The notes beneath the pieces are model-generated. The model ran no database searches and was not told the origin of the DNA. It worked only from the letters and a program-made list of their open reading frames with translations. A stretch of 64,000 bases of DNA, from the NCBI GenBank assembly GCA_964036665.1, contig OZ038531.1, forward strand, positions 14,694,168 to 14,758,167, given 5' to 3'. This document shows positions 13,190 through 24,037 of the stretch, in pieces. Both the position numbers and the translations under genes were made by a program. Source of the DNA: Gordius sp. MW1. Taxonomy: Eukaryota; Nematomorpha; Gordioida; Gordea; Gordiidae. The stretch's first letter is position 1. The number at the start of each line of letters is the position of its first letter.

Positions 13190-16100
13190 AAACTAATCGC
13201 GACAATAAAACGTTGTCTTTTGTCAAAATGATAGTTCTCGCAGCTTAAAACCTCTTTTCGGAAGTCAATCGAGGATAATAGGATTCTCAAATTGGCTTAC
13301 TTATATATATTTTTTCATGCTCTTTCACATCAAATCGAAAAAAATAAATGTTTTTACCTCAAAATTTTTCACATATTTTTCTTTGAACCGTATTCATCCG
13401 ATGAAAGTTGTCGTTTTCAGACGTGGTTTCTATGATCCCAAGTAAAAATTTATCAGAATTTAAAAACTATTACTTTGAAATCATGATCGCATAGAGCAGT
13501 TTTCCAAAATTAAGCACTCACGTTGCGATACAACAAACTAATCGCAACAATAAAACGTTGTCCTTTGTCAAAATGATAGTTCTCGCAGCTTAAAACCTCT
13601 TTTAGGAAGTCAATCGAGGATAATAGGATTGTCAAATTGGCTTACTTTTATATATTTTTTCATGCTCTTTCACATAGAATTGAAAAAAATAAATATTTTT
13701 ACCTCAAAATTTTTCACATATTTTTCTTTGAACCGTATTCATCCGATGAAAGTTGTCGTTTTCAGACGTGGTTTCTATGATCCCAAGTAAAAATTTATCA
13801 GAATCTAAAAACTATTACTTTGAAATCATGATTGCATAGAGCAGTTTTCAAAAATTAAGCAATCACGTTGCGATACAACAAACTAATCGCAACAATAAAA
13901 CGTTGTCTTTTGTCAAAATGATAGTTCTCGCAGCTTAAAACCTCTTTTCGGAAGTCAATCGAGGATAATGGGATTCTCAAATTGGCTTACTTTTATATAT
14001 TTTTTCATGCTCTTTCACATAGAATCGAAACCGTATTCATCCGATGAAAGTTGTCGTTTTCAGACGTGGTTTCTTAGATCCCAAGTAAAAATTTATCAGA
14101 ATCTAAAAACTATTACTTTGAAATCATGATCGCATAGAGCAGTTTTCAAAAATTAAGCACTCACGTTGCGATACAACAAACTAATCGCGACAATAAAACG
14201 TTGTCTTTTGTCAAAATGATAGTTCTCGCAGCTTAAAACCTCTTTTCGGAAGTCAATCGAGGATAATAGGATTCTCAAATTGGCTTACTTATATATATTT
14301 TTTCATGCTCTTTCACATAGAATCGAAAAAAATAAATATTTTTACCTCAAAATTTTTCACATATTTTTCTTTGAACCGTATTCATTTGATGAAAGTTGTC
14401 GTTTTCAGACGTGGTTTCTATGATCCCAAGTAAAAATTTATCAGAATCTAAAAACTATTACTTTGAAATCATGATCGCATAGAGCAGTTTTCAAAAATTA
14501 AGCACTCACGTTGCGATACAACAAACTAATCGCGACAATAAAACGTTGTCTTTTGTCAAAATGATAGTTCTCGCAGCTTAAAACCTCTTTTAGGAAGTCA
14601 ATCGAGGATAATAGGATTCTCAAATTGGCTTACTTTTATATATTTTTTTATGCTCTTTCAAATAAAATCGAAAAAAATAAATATTTTTCCCTCAAAATTT
14701 TTCACATATTTTTCTTTGAACCGTATTCATCCGATGAAAGTTGTCGTTTTCAGACGTGGTTTCTATGATCCCAAGTAAAAATTTATCAGAATCTAAAAAC
14801 TATTACTTTGAAATCATGATCGCATAGAGCAGTTTTCAAAAATTAAGCACTCACGTTGCGATACAACAAACTAATCGCAACAATAAAACGTTGTCTTTTG
14901 TCAAAATGATAGTTCTCGCAGCTTAAAACCTCTTTTCGGAAGTCAATCGAGGATAATAGGATTCTCAAATTGGCTTACTTTTATATATTTTTTCATGCTC
15001 TTTCACATAGAATCGAAAAAAAAAAATATTTTTACCTCAAAATTTTTCACATATTTTTCTTTGAACCGTATTCATCCGATGAAAGTTGTCGTTTTCAGAC
15101 GTGGTTTCTATGATCCCAAGTAAAAATTTATCAGAATTTAAAAACTATTACTTTGAAATCATGATCGCATAGAGCAGTTTTCAAAAATTAAGCACTCACG
15201 TTGCGATACAACAAACTAATCGCAACAATAAAACGTTGTATTTTGTCAAAATGATAGTTCTCGCAGCTTAAAACCTCATTTAGGAAGTCAATCGAGGATA
15301 ATAGGATTCTCAAATTGGCTTACTTTTATATATTTTTTTATGCCCTTTCACATAGAATCGAAAAAAATAAATATTTTTACCTCAAAATTTTTCACATATT
15401 TTTCTTTGAACCGTATTCATCCGATGAAAGTTGTCGTTTTCAGACGTGGTTTCTATGATCCCAAGTAAAAATTTATCAGAATCTAAAAACTATTACTTTG
15501 AAATCATGATCGCATAGAGCAGTTTTCAAAAATTAAGCACTCACGTTGCGATACAACAAACTAATCGCGACAATAAAACGTTGTCTTTTGTCAAAATGAT
15601 AGTTCTCGCAGCTTAAAACCTCTTTTCGGAAGTCAATCGAGGATAATAGGATTCTCAAATTGGCTTACTTATATATATTTTTTCATGCTCTTTCACATCA
15701 AATCGAAAAAAATAAATGTTTTTACCTCAAAATTTTTCACATATTTTTCTTTGAACCGTATTCATCCGATGAAAGTTGTCGTTTTCAGACGTGGTTTCTA
15801 TGATCCCAAGTAAAAATTTATCAGAATTTAAAAACTATTACTTTGAAATCATGATCGCATAGAGCAGTTTTCCAAAATTAAGCACTCACGTTGCGATACA
15901 ACAAACTAATCGCAACAATAAAACGTTGTCCTTTGTCAAAATGATAGTTCTCGCAGCTTAAAACCTCTTTTAGGAAGTCAATCGAGGATAATAGGATTGT
16001 CAAATTGGCTTACTTTTATATATTTTTTCATGCTCTTTCACATAAAATTGAAAAAAATAAATATTTTTACCTCAAAATTTTTCACATATTTTTCTTTGAA

Positions 16101-17930
16101 CCGTATTCATCCGATGAAAGTTGTCGTTTTCAGACGTGGTTTCTATGATCCCAAGTAAAAATTTATCAGAATCTAAAAACTATTACTTTGAAATCATGAT
16201 TGCATAGAGCAGTTTTCAAAAATTAAGCACTCACGTTGCGATACAACAAACTAATCGCAACAATAAAACGTTGTCTTTTGTCAAAATGATAGTTCTCGCA
16301 GCTTAAAACCTCTTTTCGGAAGTCAATCGAGGATAATGGGATTCTCAAATTGGCTTACTTTTATATATTTTTTCATGCTCTTTCACATAGAATCGAAACC
16401 GTATTCATCCGATGAAAGTTGTCGTTTTCAGACGTGGTTTCTTAGATCCCAAGTAAAAATTTATCAGAATCTAAAAACTATTACTTTGAAATCATGATCG
16501 CATAGAGCAGTTTTCAAAAATTAAGCACTCACGTTGCGATACAACAAACTAATCGCGACAATAAAACGTTGTCTTTTGTCAAAATGATAGTTCTCGCAGC
16601 TTAAAACCTCTTTTCGGAAGTCAATCGAGGATAATAGGATTCTCAAATTGGCTTACTTATATATATTTTTTCATGCTCTTTCACATAGAATCGAAAAAAA
16701 TAAATATTTTTACCTCAAAATTTTTCACATATTTTTCTTTGAACCGTATTCATTTGATGAAAGTTGTCGTTTTCAGACGTGGTTTCTATGATCCCAAGTA
16801 AAAATTTATCAGAATCTAAAAACTATTACTTTGAAATCATGATCGCATAGAGCAGTTTTCAAAAATTAAGCACTCACGTTGCGATACAACAAACTAATCG
16901 CAACAATAAAACGTTGTCTTTTGTCAAAATGATAGTTCTCGCAGCTTAAAACCTCTTTTAGGAAGTCAATCGAGGATAATAGGATTCTCAAATTGGCTTA
17001 CTTTTATATATTTTTTTATGCTCTTTCAAATAAAATCGAAAAAAATAAATATTTTTCCCTCAAAATTTTTCACATATTTTTCTTTGAACCGTATTCATCC
17101 GATGAAAGTTGTCGTTTTCAGACGTGGTTTCTATGATCCCAAGTAAAAATTTATCAGAATCTAAAAACTATTACTTTGAAATCATGATCGCATAGAGCAG
17201 TTTTCAAAAATTAAGCACTCACGTTGCGATACAACAAACTAATCGCAACAATAAAACGTTGTCTTTTGTCAAAATGATAGTTCTCGCAGCTTAAAACCTC
17301 TTTTCGGAAGTCAATCGAGGATAATAGGATTCTCAAATTGGCTTACTTTTATATATTTTTTCATGCTCTTTCACATAGAATCGAAAAAAAAAATATTTTT
17401 ACCTCAAAATTTTTCACATATTTTTCTTTGAACCGTATTCATCCGATGAAAGTTGTCGTTTTCAGACGTGGTTTCTATGATCCCAAGTAAAAATTTATCA
17501 GAATTTAAAAACTATTACTTTGAAATCATGATCGCATAGAGCAGTTTTCAAAAATTAAGCACTCACGTTGCGATACAACAAACTAATCGCAACAATAAAA
17601 CGTTGTATTTTGTCAAAATGATAGTTCTCGCAGCTTAAAACCTCATTTAGGAAGTCAATCGAGGATAATAGGATTCTCAAATTGGCTTACTTTTATATAT
17701 TTTTTTATGCCCTTTCACATAGAATCGAAAAAAATAAATATTTTTACCTCAAAATTTTTCACATATTTTTCTTTGAACCGTATTCATCCGATGAAAGTTG
17801 TCGTTTTCAGACGTGGTTTCTATGATCCCAAGTAAAAATTTATCAGAATCTAAAAACTATTACTTTGAAATCATGATCGCATAGAGCAGTTTTCAAAAAT
17901 TAAGCACTCACGTTGCGATACAACAAACTA
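13190..17930 (+). repeat. Two adjacent copies of a 2368-bp higher-order unit
   Basis: Segments 13.19-15.56 and 15.56-17.93 kb match at an offset of 2368 bp. Shared markers include GTCCTTTG (13562/15930), CATTTGATG (about 14383/16751), the CCCTC unit (about 14691/17057), CCTCATTTAGG (about 15272/17641) and TTATGCCC (about 15339/17706). The unit equals six full monomers and one short one. One A-run differs by a single base (11 against 10 A), shifting the offset to 2367. The copies touch without a gap. Confidence 0.85.
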
Positions 17931-19636
17931 ATCGCAACAATAAAACGTTGTCTTTTGTCAAAATGATAGTTCTCGCAGCTTAAAACCTCTTTTCGGAAGT
18001 CAATCGAGGATAAAAGGATTCTCAAATTGGCTTACTTTTATATATTTTTTCATGCTCTTTTACATAGAATCGAAAAAAATAAATATTTTTACCTCAAAAT
18101 TTTTCACATATTTTTCTTTGAACCGTATTCATCCGATGAAAGTTGTCGTTTTCAGACGTGGTTTCTAAGATCCCAAGTAAAAATTTATCAGAATCTAAAA
18201 ACTATTACTTTGAAATCATGATCGCATAGAGCAGTTTTCTAAGTACTCACGTTGCGATACAACAAACTAATCGCAACAATAAAACGTTGTCTTTTGTCAA
18301 AATGATAGTTCTCGCAGCTTAAAACCTCTTTTAGGAAGTCAATCGAGAATAATAGGATTCCCAAATTGGCTTACTTTTATATATTTTTTCATGCTCTTTC
18401 ACATAGAATCGAAAAAAATAAATATTTTTACCTCAAAATTTTTCACATATTTTTCTTTGAACCGTATTCATCCGATGAAAGTTGTCGTTTTCAGACGTGG
18501 TTTCTATGATCCCAAGTAAAAATTTATCAGAATCTAAAAACTATTACTTTGAAATCATGATCGCATAGAGCAGTTTTCAAAAATTAAGCACTCACGTTGC
18601 GATACAACAAACTAATCGCAACAATAAAACGTTGTCTTTTGTCAAAATGATAGTTCTCGCAGCTTAAAACCTCTTTTCGGAAGTCAATCGAGGATAATAG
18701 GATTCTCAAATTGGCTTACTTTTATATATTTTTTCATGCTCTTTCACATAGAATCGAAAAAAATAAATATTTTTACCTCAAAATTTTTCACATATTTTTC
18801 TTTGAACCGTATTCATCCGATGAAAGTTGTCGTTTTCAGACGTGGTTTCTATGATCCCAAGTAAAAATTTATCAGAATCTAAAAACTATTACTTTGAAAT
18901 CATGATCGCATAAAGCAGTTTTCAAAAATTAAGCACCCACGTTGCGATACAACAAACTAATCGCAACAATAAAACGTTGTCTTTTGTCAAAATGATAGTT
19001 CTCGCAGCTTAAAACTTCTTTTAAAAAGTCAATCGAGGATAATAGGATTCTCAAATTGGCTTACTTTTATATATTTTTTCATGCTCTTTCACATAGAATC
19101 GAAAAAAATAAATATTTTTAGCTCAAAATTTTTCACATATTTTTCTTTGAACCGTATTCATCCGATGAAAGTTGTCGTTTTCAGACGTGGTTTCTATGAT
19201 CCCAAGTAATTTATCAGAATCTAAAAACTATTACTTTGAAATCATGATCGCATAGAGCAGTTTTCAAAAATTAAGCACTCACGTTGCGATACAACAAACT
19301 AATCGCAACAATAAAACGTTGTCTTTTGTCAAAATGATAGTTCTCGCAGCTTAAAACCTCTTTTCGGAAGTCAATCGAGGATAATAGGATTCTCAATTTG
19401 GCTTACTTTTGTATATTTTTTATGCTCTTTCACATAGAATCGAAAAAAATAAATATTTTTAGCTCAAAATTTTTCACATATTTTTCTTTGAACCGTTTTC
19501 ATCCGATGAAAGTTGTCGTTTTCAGACGTGGTTTCTATGATCCCAAGTAAAAATTTATCAGAATCTAAAAACTATTACTTTGAAATCATGATCGCATAGA
19601 GCAGTTTTCAAAAATTAAGCACTCACGTTGCGATAC
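15066..19636 (+). repeat. 4.57-kb block, source or sister of 20481-25051 (offset 5415 bp)
   Basis: The match holds through many rare variants: CATTTGATG (22164 for the copy), GAGAATAATAGGATTCCC (18346/23761), CATAAAGCAG (about 18910/24325), ACTTCTTTTAAAAAG (about 19014/24429), GTAATTTATCAG (about 19207/24622), CAATTTGGC (about 19395/24810) and CCGTTTTCATCC (about 19493/24908). I saw no difference in the parts I compared. The right edge is where CGCGAC (19.64 kb) meets a CAAAACTAATCGC unit (25.05 kb). The left edge falls inside a short unit at 20.48 kb. Confidence 0.85.
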
Positions 19637-19639
19637 AAC

Positions 19640-20480
19640 AAACTAATCGCGACAATAAAACGTTGTCTTTTGTCAAAATGATAGTTCTCGCAGCTTAAAA
19701 CCTCTTTTCGGAAGTCAATCGAGGATAATAGGATTCTCAAATTGGCTTACTTATATATATTTTTTCATGCTCTTTCACATCAAATCGAAAAAAATAAATG
19801 TTTTTACCTCAAAATTTTTCACATATTTTTCTTTGAACCGTATTCATCCGATGAAAGTTGTCGTTTTCAGACGTGGTTTCTATGATCCCAAGTAAAAATT
19901 TATCAGAATTTAAAAACTATTACTTTGAAATCATGATCGCATAGAGCAGTTTTCCAAAATTAAGCACTCACGTTGCGATACAACAAACTAATCGCAACAA
20001 TAAAACGTTGTCCTTTGTCAAAATGATAGTTCTCGCAGCTTAAAACCTCTTTTAGGAAGTCAATCGAGGATAATAGGATTGTCAAATTGGCTTACTTTTA
20101 TATATTTTTTCATGCTCTTTCACATAGAATTGAAAAAAATAAATATTTTTACCTCAAAATTTTTCACATATTTTTCTTTGAACCGTATTCATCCGATGAA
20201 AGTTGTCGTTTTCAGACGTGGTTTCTATGATCCCAAGTAAAAATTTATCAGAATCTAAAAACTATTACTTTGAAATCATGATTGCATAGAGCAGTTTTCA
20301 AAAATTAAGCAATCACGTTGCGATACAACAAACTAATCGCAACAATAAAACGTTGTCTTTTGTCAAAATGATAGTTCTCGCAGCTTAAAACCTCTTTTCG
20401 GAAGTCAATCGAGGATAATGGGATTCTCAAATTGGCTTACTTTTATATATTTTTTCATGCTCTTTCACATAGAATCGAAA
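19640..20480 (+). repeat. Partial copy of the 13.19-14.03 kb segment placed before the 5415-bp copy
   Basis: The order CGCGAC, CATCAAATCG, TTTTCCAAAATT, GTCCTTTG (20012), GATTGTCAAA, GATTGCATAG and AAGCAATCACG (about 20309) reproduces 13.19-14.03 kb at an offset of about 6450 bp. AAGCAATCACG matches the 13.86-kb copy rather than the 16.23-kb copy, which has AAGCACTCACG. So the segment comes from the older version of the unit. Confidence 0.7.
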
Positions 20481-21764
20481 CCGTATTCATCCGATGAAAG
20501 TTGTCGTTTTCAGACGTGGTTTCTATGATCCCAAGTAAAAATTTATCAGAATTTAAAAACTATTACTTTGAAATCATGATCGCATAGAGCAGTTTTCAAA
20601 AATTAAGCACTCACGTTGCGATACAACAAACTAATCGCAACAATAAAACGTTGTATTTTGTCAAAATGATAGTTCTCGCAGCTTAAAACCTCATTTAGGA
20701 AGTCAATCGAGGATAATAGGATTCTCAAATTGGCTTACTTTTATATATTTTTTTATGCCCTTTCACATAGAATCGAAAAAAATAAATATTTTTACCTCAA
20801 AATTTTTCACATATTTTTCTTTGAACCGTATTCATCCGATGAAAGTTGTCGTTTTCAGACGTGGTTTCTATGATCCCAAGTAAAAATTTATCAGAATCTA
20901 AAAACTATTACTTTGAAATCATGATCGCATAGAGCAGTTTTCAAAAATTAAGCACTCACGTTGCGATACAACAAACTAATCGCGACAATAAAACGTTGTC
21001 TTTTGTCAAAATGATAGTTCTCGCAGCTTAAAACCTCTTTTCGGAAGTCAATCGAGGATAATAGGATTCTCAAATTGGCTTACTTATATATATTTTTTCA
21101 TGCTCTTTCACATCAAATCGAAAAAAATAAATGTTTTTACCTCAAAATTTTTCACATATTTTTCTTTGAACCGTATTCATCCGATGAAAGTTGTCGTTTT
21201 CAGACGTGGTTTCTATGATCCCAAGTAAAAATTTATCAGAATTTAAAAACTATTACTTTGAAATCATGATCGCATAGAGCAGTTTTCCAAAATTAAGCAC
21301 TCACGTTGCGATACAACAAACTAATCGCAACAATAAAACGTTGTCCTTTGTCAAAATGATAGTTCTCGCAGCTTAAAACCTCTTTTAGGAAGTCAATCGA
21401 GGATAATAGGATTGTCAAATTGGCTTACTTTTATATATTTTTTCATGCTCTTTCACATAAAATTGAAAAAAATAAATATTTTTACCTCAAAATTTTTCAC
21501 ATATTTTTCTTTGAACCGTATTCATCCGATGAAAGTTGTCGTTTTCAGACGTGGTTTCTATGATCCCAAGTAAAAATTTATCAGAATCTAAAAACTATTA
21601 CTTTGAAATCATGATTGCATAGAGCAGTTTTCAAAAATTAAGCACTCACGTTGCGATACAACAAACTAATCGCAACAATAAAACGTTGTCTTTTGTCAAA
21701 ATGATAGTTCTCGCAGCTTAAAACCTCTTTTCGGAAGTCAATCGAGGATAATGGGATTCTCAAA

Positions 21765-22062
21765 TTGGCTTACTTTTATATATTTTTTCATGCTCTTTCA
21801 CATAGAATCGAAACCGTATTCATCCGATGAAAGTTGTCGTTTTCAGACGTGGTTTCTTAGATCCCAAGTAAAAATTTATCAGAATCTAAAAACTATTACT
21901 TTGAAATCATGATCGCATAGAGCAGTTTTCAAAAATTAAGCACTCACGTTGCGATACAACAAACTAATCGCGACAATAAAACGTTGTCTTTTGTCAAAAT
22001 GATAGTTCTCGCAGCTTAAAACCTCTTTTCGGAAGTCAATCGAGGATAATAGGATTCTCAAA
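21765..22062 (+). repeat. Representative short monomer (298 bp, 47-bp deletion)
   Basis: This unit runs GAATCGAAA straight into CCGTATTC. It skips reference positions 50-96, which hold most of the A/T tracts. The junction is ambiguous by two A residues, so the deletion probably used AA microhomology or replication slippage. I found 26 such copies, with junctions near 1.34, 3.35, 4.33, 6.0, 6.99, 9.35, 10.68, 13.04, 14.03, 16.4, 20.48, 21.81, 32.75, 34.77, 36.45, 39.15, 42.19, 44.9, 47.6, 52.37, 53.36, 56.05, 57.03, 58.36, 62.09 and 63.76 kb. Variants at the junction include GAAATCG (4.33, 6.0, 10.68, 13.04 kb) and CAAAACC (32.75, 34.77, 42.19, 63.76 kb). The shared junction suggests one origin followed by spread inside higher-order units. 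Confidence 0.93.
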
Positions 22063-23826
22063 TTGGCTTACTTATATATATTTTTTCATGCTCTTTCACA
22101 TAGAATCGAAAAAAATAAATATTTTTACCTCAAAATTTTTCACATATTTTTCTTTGAACCGTATTCATTTGATGAAAGTTGTCGTTTTCAGACGTGGTTT
22201 CTATGATCCCAAGTAAAAATTTATCAGAATCTAAAAACTATTACTTTGAAATCATGATCGCATAGAGCAGTTTTCAAAAATTAAGCACTCACGTTGCGAT
22301 ACAACAAACTAATCGCAACAATAAAACGTTGTCTTTTGTCAAAATGATAGTTCTCGCAGCTTAAAACCTCTTTTAGGAAGTCAATCGAGGATAATAGGAT
22401 TCTCAAATTGGCTTACTTTTATATATTTTTTTATGCTCTTTCAAATAAAATCGAAAAAAATAAATATTTTTCCCTCAAAATTTTTCACATATTTTTCTTT
22501 GAACCGTATTCATCCGATGAAAGTTGTCGTTTTCAGACGTGGTTTCTATGATCCCAAGTAAAAATTTATCAGAATCTAAAAACTATTACTTTGAAATCAT
22601 GATCGCATAGAGCAGTTTTCAAAAATTAAGCACTCACGTTGCGATACAACAAACTAATCGCAACAATAAAACGTTGTCTTTTGTCAAAATGATAGTTCTC
22701 GCAGCTTAAAACCTCTTTTCGGAAGTCAATCGAGGATAATAGGATTCTCAAATTGGCTTACTTTTATATATTTTTTCATGCTCTTTCACATAGAATCGAA
22801 AAAAAAAATATTTTTACCTCAAAATTTTTCACATATTTTTCTTTGAACCGTATTCATCCGATGAAAGTTGTCGTTTTCAGACGTGGTTTCTATGATCCCA
22901 AGTAAAAATTTATCAGAATTTAAAAACTATTACTTTGAAATCATGATCGCATAGAGCAGTTTTCAAAAATTAAGCACTCACGTTGCGATACAACAAACTA
23001 ATCGCAACAATAAAACGTTGTATTTTGTCAAAATGATAGTTCTCGCAGCTTAAAACCTCATTTAGGAAGTCAATCGAGGATAATAGGATTCTCAAATTGG
23101 CTTACTTTTATATATTTTTTTATGCCCTTTCACATAGAATCGAAAAAAATAAATATTTTTACCTCAAAATTTTTCACATATTTTTCTTTGAACCGTATTC
23201 ATCCGATGAAAGTTGTCGTTTTCAGACGTGGTTTCTATGATCCCAAGTAAAAATTTATCAGAATCTAAAAACTATTACTTTGAAATCATGATCGCATAGA
23301 GCAGTTTTCAAAAATTAAGCACTCACGTTGCGATACAACAAACTAATCGCAACAATAAAACGTTGTCTTTTGTCAAAATGATAGTTCTCGCAGCTTAAAA
23401 CCTCTTTTCGGAAGTCAATCGAGGATAAAAGGATTCTCAAATTGGCTTACTTTTATATATTTTTTCATGCTCTTTTACATAGAATCGAAAAAAATAAATA
23501 TTTTTACCTCAAAATTTTTCACATATTTTTCTTTGAACCGTATTCATCCGATGAAAGTTGTCGTTTTCAGACGTGGTTTCTAAGATCCCAAGTAAAAATT
23601 TATCAGAATCTAAAAACTATTACTTTGAAATCATGATCGCATAGAGCAGTTTTCTAAGTACTCACGTTGCGATACAACAAACTAATCGCAACAATAAAAC
23701 GTTGTCTTTTGTCAAAATGATAGTTCTCGCAGCTTAAAACCTCTTTTAGGAAGTCAATCGAGAATAATAGGATTCCCAAATTGGCTTACTTTTATATATT
23801 TTTTCATGCTCTTTCACATAGAATCG

Positions 23827-23869
23827 AAAAAAATAAATATTTTTACCTCAAAATTTTTCACATATTTTT
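23827..23869 (+). repeat. Clustered A/T tracts (candidate bent-DNA segment)
   Basis: Within 43 bp lie four tracts: seven A (23827-23833), ATTTTT (23839-23844), AAAATTTTT (23850-23858) and TTTTT (23865-23869). Their centres are about 12 bp apart. Tracts spaced close to one helical turn can give intrinsic curvature, which is common in satellite DNA. The spacing here is only roughly in phase, so curvature is inferred. This is the least conserved part of the unit: the A run varies from 7 to 11, and ACCTC alternates with AGCTC, GCCTC and CCCTC. Most of the segment is missing from the 298-bp units. Confidence 0.6.
23829..23844 (+). repeat. Short A/T inverted repeat (7-bp arms, 2-nt centre)
   Basis: AAAAATA and TATTTTT are reverse complements separated by AA. 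It lies inside the A/T-tract segment and is nearly palindromic. It could melt or extrude easily, but sequences of this composition form such repeats by chance, so no function is claimed. It is altered where the run changes, for example ATATAAATATT near 45.9, 48.6, 54.0 and 59.7 kb. Confidence 0.5.
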
Positions 23870-23886
23870 CTTTGAACCGTATTCAT

Positions 23887-23910
23887 CCGATGAAAGTTGT
23901 CGTTTTCAGA
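23887..23910 (+). repeat. Nearly invariant box within the unit
   Basis: The core GAAAGTTGTCGTTTT (23892-23906) and its flanks are almost unchanged through the window, in full and short units alike. The few changes I saw are a T for C near 10.4 and 12.77 kb, ATTAAAG near 45.95 and 59.75 kb, and TTTTTAG for TTTTCAG near 5.74, 32.79, 34.81 and 42.23 kb. Conserved boxes inside otherwise variable satellite units are known sites for chromatin or centromere proteins in other families. Here the binding role is only a guess. Confidence 0.5.
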
Positions 23911-23968
23911 CGTGGTTTCTATGATCCCAAGTAAAAATTTATCAGAATCTAAAAACTATTACTTTGAA

Positions 23969-23976
23969 ATCATGAT
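23969..23976 (+). repeat. Perfect 8-bp palindrome ATCATGAT, once per unit
   Basis: ATCATGAT equals its own reverse complement and sits in the conserved stretch TTGAAATCATGATCGCATAG. It is present in almost all units, full or short. Exceptions are the units near 37577 and 40276, where the four bases ATCG are missing. It may be a protein-binding half-site pair or simply inherited sequence. Confidence 0.55.
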
Positions 23977-24010
23977 CGCATAGAGCAGTTTTCAAAAATT
24001 AAGCACTCAC

Positions 24011-24037
24011 GTTGCGATACAACAAACTAATCGCAAC
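24011..24037 (+). repeat. Inverted repeat, 8-bp arms with 11-nt spacer, present in nearly every unit
   Basis: GTTGCGAT (24011-24018) and ATCGCAAC (24030-24037) are perfect reverse complements around the spacer ACAACAAACTA, so either strand or a transcript could form a hairpin. The arms recur in nearly every unit. Length variants keep the pairing. Units at about 9831 and 12194 lose six bases and still pair 7 bp across an 8-nt spacer. Units at about 25051, 28138, 29512 and 32260 have a 9-nt spacer. The common right-arm variant ATCGCGAC swaps one A-U pair for G-U in + strand RNA. A DNA cruciform, an RNA hairpin or a dimeric protein site are all possible; the sequence does not decide. Confidence 0.8.

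Noticed and set aside
18027-18221. Recurrent open frame of 62-64 codons (for example 18027-18221, 23442-23636, 33696-33890, 46535-46729, 53608-53796, 62342-62530)
   Set aside because: All start at TTG, lie in the same part of the satellite unit and contain a low-complexity F/Y/K-rich peptide. They are open only where the common TTTCTATGATCC (which has a TGA stop in this frame) is TTTCTAAGATCC, TTTCTTAGATCC or the shortened TTTCCCC. Most of the roughly 190 units are closed. No sign of coding selection or a start context.
23795-23804. TATATATTTTTT as a TATA box and AATAAA as a polyadenylation signal
   Set aside because: Both motifs occur in every unit simply because the sequence is about 70% A+T. 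There is no gene between them and no other promoter element.
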